This document shows, piece after piece, positions 1 through 7,636 of a stretch of 64,000 bases of DNA (the stretch's first letter is position 1; every line of letters starts with the position of its first letter). Source of the stretch: Tsukamurella sp. 1534 (GTDB lineage Bacteria > Actinomycetota > Actinomycetes > Mycobacteriales > Mycobacteriaceae); NCBI RefSeq assembly GCF_000312385.1, contig NZ_HE997626.1, positions 2,069,503-2,133,502 on the forward strand. Direction: 5' to 3'. Under the pieces are notes generated by a model. It worked only from the letters and a program-made list of their open reading frames with translations. It searched no databases and was not told the DNA's origin. A program made the translations under genes and the position numbers.

Positions 1-481
1 AGTGCAGCATCGTCATCTTCTGCTCGGTGTGCTGGGCCACCTTGCCCTGCGGGTCCCACCCGTTGGTCATGTGGATCATCCGGGCCTGCTCGAGCTTGAC
101 CGGGTCCACCCCGCGGGTGACGGTCAGGTAGTCGCGCATGACGATGCCGTGCCGGTTCTCCTCGGCCGTCCAGCGGCCGACCCAGTGGCCCCAGGCGTCG
201 TCCATGGAGAAGTTGGCGGCGATCTCCCGGTGGTAGGTGGGGAGGTTGTCCTCCGTGAGGAGGTTGGTGATCATCGCGGCCTTGGCCACCTCGTCCAGCC
301 GGCTCTCCTCGGGGTCGTAATCCTGACCACCGAGCGCGGCGAAGTTCTTGCCGTCGGACCACGGGATGTAGTCGTGCGGGCTCCAGTCCTTCGTCATCGA
401 GAGATGGCGATTGACGTTGTCCTCGGCGACGCCCGACAGCTCCTTGAGGAGCTCAAGCTGGGTCAGTTGACGGGTCGACAT
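1..481 (-). CDS. Acyl-ACP desaturase, DesA1-like (3' end beyond window)
   Basis: N-terminal 160 residues of a soluble diiron acyl-[acyl carrier protein] desaturase, which introduces a double bond into ACP-bound fatty acyl chains in the cytoplasm. The stretch with LLTEDNLP and the ferritin-like EENRHG helix carry the first iron ligands. It is nearly collinear with the complete paralogue at 600-1586, so the two are tandem duplicates on the same strand. Two adjacent ATG codons (484 and 481) follow an AGAGGA ribosome site; 481 has the better spacing and matches the paralogue. The second half of the gene, with the DENLH ligand motif, lies outside the window. The family is clear; the physiological chain length and double-bond position are not. 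Confidence 0.9.
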   Translation of the reverse strand, partial: MSTRQLTQLELLKELSGVAEDNVNRHLSMTKDWSPHDYIPWSDGKNFAALGGQDYDPEESRLDEVAKAAMITNLLTEDNLPTYHREIAANFSMDDAWGHWVGRWTAEENRHGIVMRDYLTVTRGVDPVKLEQARMIHMTNGWDPQGKVAQHTEQKMTMLH

Positions 482-599
482 CATTCCTCTTCCGACGTGT
501 GAATCGCGAAACTATCTGCCCAGCCTACGCAAATCGCCCCTGGTACTCAACGTGACCGGGCCGAGTGTGAGCCATCGGCTGGTGTGAGGCATCGGTGCC

Positions 600-1586
600 T
601 CAGGCGCTGGCGGCGGCCGCCTGGCGCTTCTCCTGTTTGGCGGCCTCGCGGGCCAGGGAGCGGTTGCGCATGTCCTCGAACTTGGTCGCGGAGACCTCCA
701 GTTCGTCGAGGAACACGGCCAGTTCCTCGCGCGCCTTCTCGCCCTCGGGGCCGAAGTCGTCGCGCTCGAAGATCTTCCACTTGCGCAGGACGGGCATGAC
801 GACCTCGTCCTTGTGCTGGCGCAGGTCGTAGATGCCGTGCTTGGCCATGAGCACGCCGTTGCGGCGGAAGTCGGGCATGCCGAGGCCGGGCATCTCGAAG
901 TGCGTCACGATGTCCGTCACCGCGCGCAGCGCCTGATCCGGCGCCAGGTCGATCGCCGCGCCGCAGATGTTGCGGTAGAAGATCATGTGCAGGTTCTCGT
1001 CGGCCGCGATGCGCTGGAGCAGCTTGTCGGCGATCGGGTCGTTGCACGCCTTGCCGGTGTTGCGGTGGCTGACGCGGGTGGCCAGCTCCTGGAAGGTGAC
1101 GTAGGAGACCAGGTGCAGCAGGCTGCGGTCGTCGAGGCCGGCGCCGGTGTGGCCCTCGGAGGTGGCGCCGTTGCCCATGTGGGTCATCCGGAACTGCTCG
1201 AGCTTGACCGGGTCCACGGCGCGGGTGGCCAGCAGGTAGTCGCGCATGGCGATGCCGTGCCGGTTCTCCTCGGCGGTCCAGCGGCCCACCCAGTGGCCCC
1301 ACGCGTGATCCATGGAGAAGTTCTCCGCGATCTCGCGGTGGTAGCTGGGGAGGTTGTCCTCCGTCAGCAGGTTGGTGATCATCGCCGCGCGCGCGACGTC
1401 GGAGAGCTGCGACTGCGACGGGTCCCAGTCCTGGCCGCCCAGCGCCGCGAAGTTGCGGCCCTCCTCCCAGGGCACGTAGTCGTGCGGGTTCCAGTTCTTC
1501 GTCATCGACAGGTGCCGGTTGACGTTCTGCTCGGCTACCCCCGAGAGCTCCTGTAGGAGCTCGAGCTGGGTGAGTTCGCGCTGCAT
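600..1586 (-). CDS. desA1: Acyl-ACP desaturase (DesA1-type)
   Basis: A 328-residue soluble acyl-ACP desaturase, close in length and sequence to mycobacterial DesA1, which is needed for mycolic acid biosynthesis. All six expected diiron ligands are visible: E76 (LLTEDNLP), E107 and H110 (EENRHG), E167 (TFQELAT), E197 and H200 (ADENLH). An in-frame ATG at 1610 is possible, but 1586 aligns with the paralogue at 1-481 and has GGAGGA just upstream. A second desaturase copy lies 118 bases downstream on the same strand. The 186-base gap upstream is AT-rich around 1715-1745 and probably holds the promoter. The response-regulator gene at 1773 points the same way. The symbol rests on family resemblance. 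Confidence 0.92.
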   Translation of the reverse strand: MQRELTQLELLQELSGVAEQNVNRHLSMTKNWNPHDYVPWEEGRNFAALGGQDWDPSQSQLSDVARAAMITNLLTEDNLPSYHREIAENFSMDHAWGHWVGRWTAEENRHGIAMRDYLLATRAVDPVKLEQFRMTHMGNGATSEGHTGAGLDDRSLLHLVSYVTFQELATRVSHRNTGKACNDPIADKLLQRIAADENLHMIFYRNICGAAIDLAPDQALRAVTDIVTHFEMPGLGMPDFRRNGVLMAKHGIYDLRQHKDEVVMPVLRKWKIFERDDFGPEGEKAREELAVFLDELEVSATKFEDMRNRSLAREAAKQEKRQAAAASA

Positions 1587-1772
1587 TATCCTCCGTCGGC
1601 CGTGTTTCACGGCTCCTGGTCAGTCGTACCGTGCGTTGTGGATTCCGTGCCTCCACCGTCGAGCTGTATCGAGGGCGTCCGCTCCAGTGTTACGCCCCCA
1701 TCCCGGATACGGCCAGGAAAGTGAATTATGTGGTATAGATAACGTCTGGATGTCGCTATGGCGAATTCGAGG

Positions 1773-2405
1773 TTAAAGAATCCAACCCAGCTCGCGGGCC
1801 CGGACGACCGCTTCGTACCGGTTCCCCACGTCGAGCTTGGCCATCGCCGACGACAGGTAGTTCCGCGTGGTGCCGGGGCTCAGATGCGCGCGCTTCGCGA
1901 TCTCCTCCACCGACGCCCCGTCGGCCGCGAACTCCAGCACGTCGGCCTCCCGGGCGGTGAGCGGCGAATCGCCCGCGCTGATCGCCTCCGCCGCCAGCTC
2001 CGGGTCGACGTACCGCCCGCCCCCGTCGACGGTGCGGATCACCTGCGCCAGGGTCGCCGCCGGGACCGTCTTGGGCAGGAAGCCCCGCACCCCGGTGGCC
2101 AGGGCGCGCTTGAGGTAGCCGGGCCGGCCGTGGCTGGTCACGATGAGCGTGGCGGCGCCGGGCGTCCGCCGCAGCAGCTCGGCGGCGGTGTCGATGCCGT
2201 CCGGACCGGGCATCTGCAGGTCGATAACCGCGACCGCCGGCGGCAGCCCCTCCTGGGCGCGGCGGTCCCAGAGCGCGATCAGCTCGGTGCCGGACGCGGC
2301 CTCGGCGACCACGTCGATGTCGTCCTCGAGCCGCAACAGGGCGGCGACGGCCGTGCGGATCAGGTGCTCGTCGTCCGCGATCATGACCTCGATGGGGCCG
2401 GTCAT
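1773..2405 (-). CDS. Two-component response regulator, NarL/LuxR family (DesR-like)
   Basis: A 210-residue response regulator. The N-terminal receiver domain has the acidic pair D11/D12, phosphoacceptor D62 (VIDLQMPG) and K112 (FLPKT). The C-terminal LuxR-type helix-turn-helix spans about 149-210, starting LTAREADVL. It overlaps the kinase gene by four bases (ATGA), so the pair is almost certainly co-translated. It is the last gene of a five-gene unit: membrane protein, ABC ATPase, permease, kinase, regulator. Such regulators usually control the adjacent ABC genes, and an inverted repeat upstream of that unit (5678-5693) is a candidate target. The desaturase genes follow on the same strand. 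Confidence 0.93.
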   Translation of the reverse strand: MTGPIEVMIADDEHLIRTAVAALLRLEDDIDVVAEAASGTELIALWDRRAQEGLPPAVAVIDLQMPGPDGIDTAAELLRRTPGAATLIVTSHGRPGYLKRALATGVRGFLPKTVPAATLAQVIRTVDGGGRYVDPELAAEAISAGDSPLTAREADVLEFAADGASVEEIAKRAHLSPGTTRNYLSSAMAKLDVGNRYEAVVRARELGWIL

Positions 2406-3547
2406 CGCTGTTCCTCCCAGGTGGCTTTGAGCGTGAACTCGTCTCCGGTGCGGCGCGCGTCGAGTACGGTTCCGGTCGCCGTGAGGCGGCCCCGCAGGCC
2501 CTCGATGCCCGACGGTGCGCCGTCCTCCCCGTCGGGACGGTGCACGCCGTCGTTGCGCAGCACGAGGCCCGCGGGGCTCAGGGTGAGCACGGCCTCGGTG
2601 GCAGAGGAGTGTTTGACGATGTTGGTGGTGCCCTCGCGGACCACCCAGGCGGCGGCCTCGTGGAACCGCGGCGGAACCTCGTCGGCGCCGCCGATGAGCC
2701 GGAGCCGGCAGCCCGCGGCCGAGAGCAGCGAGCGCGCGCCTTCGACCTCGACGCGGAGGTCGATGTCGCGGTAGCTGCGCACCAGGGCGCGCGCGTCCTC
2801 GAGCGAGGTGACTGCGAGGGCCTTCACCTCGTCCATCTCGGTGGCCGCCCGGTCCGCGGCACCGGCGCGGGCCAGCGTGGCGGCCAGCTCGCTCTTCACC
2901 GCGACCGCGGCGAACGCGCGGCCCACCACGTCGTGCAAGTCGCGGGAGAAGCGCAGCCGCTCCTCGGCGACCTCGAGTTCGGCGGCGACCTTCTTGCTGT
3001 CCTCCAGCTCCGTGAGCACCTGCAGGCTCCACACCGTGGCCTGCGAGGTCCACATCAGGAACACCCCGATCACCAGAATGACGACGACGAACCTGGTGTC
3101 GCCGAGCAGGAGTCCCGTCACGGCCGCCGTCGCGAGGAGCCACCACCACCGGTTCCGCATGAACGGGAGCACCGACATCGCGGCCATGCCGACGGCGAAG
3201 ATCGCGGTGGCCTTCGCGTCGACCCCGTCGACGGTGTCCCGCCGGGCGAGCACGAGGGACACGATCCAGACGCCGGCCAGGCACGCCACCGCGAACCACC
3301 ACGCGTAGTGGCGCTGGCGCTCGGTGGCGCGGACCGACAGTTCGGGCTGGGCCTCCAGCCCCGCGAGCGCCCCGATCCCCGCGATCACCACGCCGACCAC
3401 GGGGAAGGCGCTGCTGCCGGAGATCACCACCGACAACACGATCGCGACGAGCACGCTCTGCAGTACCAGCCGGGTGTACAGGCGGAACTTCTCGGGCCCG
3501 GATTTCGCGTGCCACCAGTCGAGGGAGCGGCCCACGGGGCTGGGCAT
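2402..3547 (-). CDS. Sensor histidine kinase, HisKA_3/DesK-like
   Basis: A 381-residue membrane sensor kinase. Hydrophobic segments fill about residues 25-170, probably four to five helices, with almost no extracytoplasmic domain. This architecture is shared with DesK-type intramembrane sensors. A short coiled linker follows (about 175-200), then the HisKA_3 dimerisation helix with H205 in SRDLHDVVGR, then an HATPase_c domain with the N-box around VVREGTTNIVKH and a glycine-rich IEGLRGRL. It overlaps the permease gene by one base (TGATG) and the regulator gene by four, indicating tight translational coupling. The stimulus is unknown; membrane state or an ABC substrate are both reasonable inferences. 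Confidence 0.92.
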   Translation of the reverse strand: MPSPVGRSLDWWHAKSGPEKFRLYTRLVLQSVLVAIVLSVVISGSSAFPVVGVVIAGIGALAGLEAQPELSVRATERQRHYAWWFAVACLAGVWIVSLVLARRDTVDGVDAKATAIFAVGMAAMSVLPFMRNRWWWLLATAAVTGLLLGDTRFVVVILVIGVFLMWTSQATVWSLQVLTELEDSKKVAAELEVAEERLRFSRDLHDVVGRAFAAVAVKSELAATLARAGAADRAATEMDEVKALAVTSLEDARALVRSYRDIDLRVEVEGARSLLSAAGCRLRLIGGADEVPPRFHEAAAWVVREGTTNIVKHSSATEAVLTLSPAGLVLRNDGVHRPDGEDGAPSGIEGLRGRLTATGTVLDARRTGDEFTLKATWEEQR

Positions 3548-4368
3548 CAGCCGCGATCGTCCCAGCGGAACCACCGGTACGCGAGTGCCAGGGAGATCAC
3601 GGTCCATAGGGCCAGTGTCGCAAGCGGACGCCCGGTGGCGCCGAAGGTCGCCGCGAAGTCGAGCGCGGCGGCGTCGTCGGCGGCGCCCGGCGCGAGGCCG
3701 GCCTGGCCCAGCCGGACGAGGTCGGAGATCGCGGCGAACGGAGTCCAGTCGGCGATCGTGGACAGCCGGTCGGGGAGGATCGGGCGGATCGTGCCCATGC
3801 CCAGCATCGCGATCATCATCACGGGGATCGAGGTGATCTGCGCGGCCTCGGCGTTCTTGGTCATCGCGCTCGTGGCGAGCGCGAGCAGAGTGAAGATCAC
3901 GATGCCCGCGGCGAGCGCGAGCAGCATCAGCAGGGCGTTCACGGGGAGCGGCGCCCCCGAGCCGTACACCGCGGCGGCCACGACCGCGGTGCCGATGAGG
4001 GTGAGGATGGCCCCGGGGATGGCGGGCGCGGTAAGGATCTGGAGATCGGTGGCCTCGCCGGTGCGGAGCCGCTTGAGCACCCCCTCGGACCGCCGGGTGG
4101 TCACCATGGACAGCACCGAGTAGTACTGCACGAACAACAGTGCGCTGAGCGCGAACAGCTCGAAGGTGATGAACGTGCCCATCGGCTTCGGCTCCGCGCC
4201 GCCGCGGCCCACGAAGAAGATCAGCAGCGGCATGCCCACGGGGAAGACGGTTCCCATGAACATGAGTGTCTTGTTCCGGCGGAACTGGAGGTACTCGGCC
4301 TTGGCGAGGGCGCGCAGTGGGTGCCGGCCGTAGCCCACGCCCTTCTGCGTGACGGTGGCGGTGGTCAT
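3547..4368 (-). CDS. ABC-2 type transporter permease
   Basis: A 273-residue membrane subunit of an ABC exporter, with about six hydrophobic segments and an N-terminal cytoplasmic stretch typical of ABC-2 (DrrB/YadH-like) permeases. It overlaps the upstream ATPase gene by four bases and the downstream kinase gene by one. It presumably forms a homodimer with two copies of the ATPase at 4365-5315 to export a lipid, drug or peptide. Nothing in the sequence fixes the substrate. Confidence 0.88.
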   Translation of the reverse strand: MTTATVTQKGVGYGRHPLRALAKAEYLQFRRNKTLMFMGTVFPVGMPLLIFFVGRGGAEPKPMGTFITFELFALSALLFVQYYSVLSMVTTRRSEGVLKRLRTGEATDLQILTAPAIPGAILTLIGTAVVAAAVYGSGAPLPVNALLMLLALAAGIVIFTLLALATSAMTKNAEAAQITSIPVMMIAMLGMGTIRPILPDRLSTIADWTPFAAISDLVRLGQAGLAPGAADDAAALDFAATFGATGRPLATLALWTVISLALAYRWFRWDDRG

Positions 4369-5315
4369 CGTGCGGCTCCGATCGTCTCGGGGGATGCGTC
4401 GGGGGCGGAGGAGGATTCGTCGGCGACGGCGAGGAACACCGACTCCAGCGAGGGGTGCCGCGCCTGGAGGTCGGCGAGGGCGACGCCGTGCGAGGCGGCC
4501 CAGTCGAGCAGGGTGTGCAGGTCCTGCTGCAGGCGGTGCGTCCTGATCGTGGTGCGGCCGCTCGCCGCCGTGGCGACGAGCGCACCGGGAAGGTGGGGCA
4601 GCGGCACGCGAGGATCCTCGAAGGCGATCTGCGCGGGGTGGTCCTCGACGATCTCGCGCAGCGTGCCGAGCCGGGCGATGCTGCCGCGGTGCATGATCGC
4701 GATGCGATCGGCCAGGGCCTCCGCCTCGTCCAGGTAGTGCGTGGTGAGCACCATCGTGACGCCCGAGGCCTTGAGCTCGGCGAGGAGTTCCCAGGTGGAG
4801 CGCCGGCTCTCGGGATCGAGGCCCGTGGTCGGCTCGTCGAGGAACAGCAGCTGCGGCCGGCCCACCAGGGCGCAGGCCAGGTCGACGCGGCGCTGCTCTC
4901 CGCCGGAGAGTGAGCCGACTCGGACGTCGGCCCGCTCGGTGAGGCGAACCTTCTCCAACACCACGTCGGAGGTGGTGGGGTTAGAGCAGGTCCCCCGCCA
5001 CATCTCGAGGGTCTCGCGGACGGTGAGGTCGGAGGGGAGGCCGCCGGACTGGAGCATGATGCCGCAGAGCGGGCGCACCTTCCGGCGGTCGCGGCGCGGG
5101 TCCAGGCCGAACACCGCGAGCTCGCCGGCGGTGGGCTCGGCGAGCCCCTCCAGCAGGTCCAGGGTCGAGGTCTTGCCGGCGCCGTTGGTGCCGAGCAGGG
5201 CGAACACCTCACCGGGCCGGATGTCCAGGTCGATCCCGCGGACGGCCTCGAAGGCGTTCGCACCGGAGCCGTAGGTGCGGCGCAGGCCGGTGGCGGCGAT
5301 GACGGGGGCGGTCAT
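4365..5315 (-). CDS. ABC transporter ATP-binding protein (exporter type)
   Basis: A 316-residue ATPase. Walker A is GTNGAGKT (42-49), followed by a Q-loop (MLQSGGLP), the signature LSGGEQRR, Walker B with LLFLDEP, and the switch histidine in LTTHYLDEAE. The C-terminal extension of roughly 90 residues is typical of DrrA/CcmA-like exporters. The ATG at 5315 overlaps the stop of the small membrane-protein gene by four bases, and the stop overlaps the permease start by four. The reading frame stays open well upstream, but that part overlaps the small gene and has no family similarity, so 5315 is preferred. Confidence 0.93.
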   Translation of the reverse strand: MTAPVIAATGLRRTYGSGANAFEAVRGIDLDIRPGEVFALLGTNGAGKTSTLDLLEGLAEPTAGELAVFGLDPRRDRRKVRPLCGIMLQSGGLPSDLTVRETLEMWRGTCSNPTTSDVVLEKVRLTERADVRVGSLSGGEQRRVDLACALVGRPQLLFLDEPTTGLDPESRRSTWELLAELKASGVTMVLTTHYLDEAEALADRIAIMHRGSIARLGTLREIVEDHPAQIAFEDPRVPLPHLPGALVATAASGRTTIRTHRLQQDLHTLLDWAASHGVALADLQARHPSLESVFLAVADESSSAPDASPETIGAAR

Positions 5316-5599
5316 GCGGCGCCCCACTTCCGGGTGCCGAGGACCCAGCGCACCGCGAGGTGCAGGGCGACGACGCCGGAGACGATCGCGGCGGCGATCA
5401 CCGGGGGCTGGAGGATCGCGATCACTGCTGCGAGGAACAGCACCGAGGTCACGATCACGGCGCCCTCCCGGGCCCGGGTCGGGGCGGGGCCGAGGCGCAT
5501 CGAGTCCATGAGCAGGTCGTGCGCCCCGCCGCGGGACTCGGTCCGGCGGGGTGTCTCGGAGGAGGTGTGGGACAGGGAGTGGAGGTCGTTGGCGTTCAT
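5312..5599 (-). CDS. Small membrane protein, first gene of the ABC/two-component operon
   Basis: A 95-residue protein with a polar N-terminal half and two hydrophobic segments in the C-terminal half (about 48-62 and 66-83), ending with a basic tail. I do not recognise a family. Its stop overlaps the ATPase start by four bases, so it is translationally coupled to the transporter. An accessory or sensory role with the ABC exporter or DesK-like kinase is inference. The operon promoter should lie in 5600-5700. Confidence 0.7.
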   Translation of the reverse strand: MNANDLHSLSHTSSETPRRTESRGGAHDLLMDSMRLGPAPTRAREGAVIVTSVLFLAAVIAILQPPVIAAAIVSGVVALHLAVRWVLGTRKWGAA

Positions 5600-5677
5600 G
5601 GTTCAAGCCTCGCCCGGATCCGGCGCCGTCCGTAGTGCCCGCTGTCACCGGTTCCGCCGGGGTTGTCACCGTTTCGT

Positions 5678-5693
5678 CATGACATTCGTCATG
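5678..5693. promoter_or_regulatory. Inverted repeat CATGAC-N4-GTCATG, candidate operator
   Basis: CATGAC (5678-5683) and GTCATG (5688-5693) form a perfect 6-base inverted repeat with a 4-base spacer, about 80 bases upstream of the ABC/two-component operon start at 5599. Two TGTCACCG direct repeats lie just upstream (near 5643 and 5664). Size and position suit a LuxR-type response regulator dimer. Autoregulation by the product of 1773-2405 is inferred. Confidence 0.45.
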
Positions 5694-5835
5694 CCGCCCG
5701 ACGGGGCCCGGACCTGCGGTTCCGGGGTGTCCGGCGTCCGCCCGCGTGGCATGCGCCCCATGCGATCACGAATTCGTTACCGAATCTCAACCTGATTTTC
5801 GTCCGCCGGACGCCGAAGTGCAGCACGCTACGGCG

Positions 5836-6768
5836 GTGACCGCCACGACCGAACGGGTGGAGCCATCACCCAAGAAGGGGCTGGCCGCCAATCTGGTGCC
5901 CAAGGACAATCTGCTCTTCCTGTTGTTCGTGGTCCCCAACCTGGCGCTGCTCGCCGTCTTCACCTACCGCCCGCTGATCGACAACGTGCGGCTGAGCTTC
6001 CAGGAGTGGTCGCTCGCCAGCGCGGATCCCGCGAGGTGGATCGGGCTGGACAACTACCGTGAGTTCTTCACCAGCGCGGAGAGCTGGAAGGTCGTCACCG
6101 TCACGCTGATCTTCACGATCGGCGCGCTGGTCTTCTCCATGGTGCTGGGCCTGGCGCTCGCGATGCTGCTCGACCAGAACCTCAAGGGCCGCAACCTGGT
6201 TCGGTCCGCGATCTTCGCGCCGTTCGTCATCTCGGGCGCCGCGATCGGCGCCGCGTTCTACTTCGTGTTCAACCCGCAGTTCGGTGCGGCGGCCTCGATC
6301 CTGGGCTGGTTCGGCATCGAGAGTCCGGACTTCTATCAGGAACCGGGGTGGGCGCTGTTCCTGGTGACGTTCACCTACGTCTGGAAGAACCTGGGGTACA
6401 CCTTCGTCATCTACCTCGCGGCGCTGCAGGGGCTCAACAAGGACCTCGACGAGGCGGCGGCGATCGACGGGACGCCGGCCTGGCGGAAGTTCTGGCGGGT
6501 CACACTGCCGCAGCTGCGCCCGGCAACCTTCTTCCTGTCGATCACGGTGCTGCTCAACAGCCTTCAGGTCTTCGACATCGTCAACATCATGTTCCCGGAC
6601 GGCGGCCCGCAGGGCGGCACCACGACGATGGTCTTCGACATCTACTGGCAGACCTTCCGGAACCAGCGCGCGGGCTACGGGGCCACGATCGCGACGATCA
6701 TGTTCATCGCATTGCTCATCGTCACGGTGATCCAGGTCCGGATGATGGATCGGGGGGACGACAAGTGA
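5836..6768 (+). CDS. ugpA: Glycerophosphodiester/sugar ABC transporter permease UgpA
   Basis: About 310 residues, MalF-type inner-membrane permease with six hydrophobic segments. The EAA loop that contacts the ATPase is visible as DEAAAIDGTPAWRKFW. It is first of a four-gene unit in the order permease, permease, binding protein, ATPase, the mycobacterial ugpAEBC order. The start is uncertain: the frame is open from ATG 5746, but that extension is not hydrophobic and looks non-coding, and no strong ribosome site is present. GTG 5836 (or GTG 5818) gives a normal permease N-terminus. It overlaps ugpE by four bases. Confidence 0.88.
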   Translation: MTATTERVEPSPKKGLAANLVPKDNLLFLLFVVPNLALLAVFTYRPLIDNVRLSFQEWSLASADPARWIGLDNYREFFTSAESWKVVTVTLIFTIGALVFSMVLGLALAMLLDQNLKGRNLVRSAIFAPFVISGAAIGAAFYFVFNPQFGAAASILGWFGIESPDFYQEPGWALFLVTFTYVWKNLGYTFVIYLAALQGLNKDLDEAAAIDGTPAWRKFWRVTLPQLRPATFFLSITVLLNSLQVFDIVNIMFPDGGPQGGTTTMVFDIYWQTFRNQRAGYGATIATIMFIALLIVTVIQVRMMDRGDDK

Positions 6769-7598
6769 GCGGTTCGCCCACGAGCGACATCGGTAAGAAG
6801 GCGATCGGTTACGCCGGGATGCTCGCCGCCCTGGCACTGGTGGTCGTGCCGGTGTACTTCATCTTCATCACCTCGTTCAAGGACCGGCCGGACATCTTCG
6901 TCTCGCCCGCCACCTGGTGGCCGCCCACCTGGTACCCGGACAACTACAGCTACGTCACGCAGGAGATCCCGTACTGGGACTACCTGAAGAACTCGGCCGT
7001 CATCACGCTGGTCACGGGCGGCATCAAGTTCGTGCTCGGGGTGACCAGCGCGTACGCGCTGGTGTTCCTGCGCTTCCCGTTCAAGAAGGCGCTGTTCGTG
7101 CTGATCATCGCCGCGCTGATGGTGCCCAACCAGATCACGGTGATCTCGAACTACGCGTTGATGGCCGATATGCGAAACACCTTCCGCGGCATCATCCTGC
7201 CGCTGTTGGGCGTGGCGTTCGGCACCTTCCTCATGCGCAATCACTTCCTCTCGCTGCCCAAGGAGATCGTGGAGGCCGCGCGGATGGACGGGGCGGGCCA
7301 CCTTCGGCTGCTGTTCCGGGTGATCCTGCCCATCTCGATCCCCACGATGGTGGCGTTCGCGGTGATCACCCTGGTGAACGAGTGGAACGAGTACCTGTGG
7401 CCGTTCCTCATGTCGGACAACGCCGCCGTGGCCCCGCTGCCCGTCGGCCTCACGCTGCTGCAGAACACCGAGCAGGGCGTGAACTGGGGGCCCGTCATGG
7501 CGGCGACGCTGCTCACCGCGCTGCCGATGCTCATCGTCTTCCTGATCCTGCAACGGCAGATGATCAAGGGCCTCACGTCCGGCGCAGTCAAGGGCTGA
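6765..7598 (+). CDS. ugpE: Glycerophosphodiester/sugar ABC transporter permease UgpE
   Basis: A 277-residue MalG-type permease with six transmembrane segments. The EAA motif is in the stretch VEAARMDGAGHLRLLFRV. It starts at GTG 6765, overlapping the ugpA stop (GTGA), so the two permeases are translationally coupled and form the heterodimeric channel of the importer. The ugpB gene follows after 38 bases, preceded by AAGGGAGAA. Confidence 0.92.
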   Translation: MSGSPTSDIGKKAIGYAGMLAALALVVVPVYFIFITSFKDRPDIFVSPATWWPPTWYPDNYSYVTQEIPYWDYLKNSAVITLVTGGIKFVLGVTSAYALVFLRFPFKKALFVLIIAALMVPNQITVISNYALMADMRNTFRGIILPLLGVAFGTFLMRNHFLSLPKEIVEAARMDGAGHLRLLFRVILPISIPTMVAFAVITLVNEWNEYLWPFLMSDNAAVAPLPVGLTLLQNTEQGVNWGPVMAATLLTALPMLIVFLILQRQMIKGLTSGAVKG

Positions 7599-7636
7599 CC
7601 GGGATCCACCACCAGAAGTAACCAAGGGAGAAACTC

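Noticed and set aside
2402-5263. A 953-codon open frame on the minus strand through the ABC operon
   Set aside because: Only its 3' part is the kinase; the upstream part lies in another frame over the ABC ATPase and permease genes and has the Arg/Pro/Ala-rich composition of a GC-rich shadow frame.
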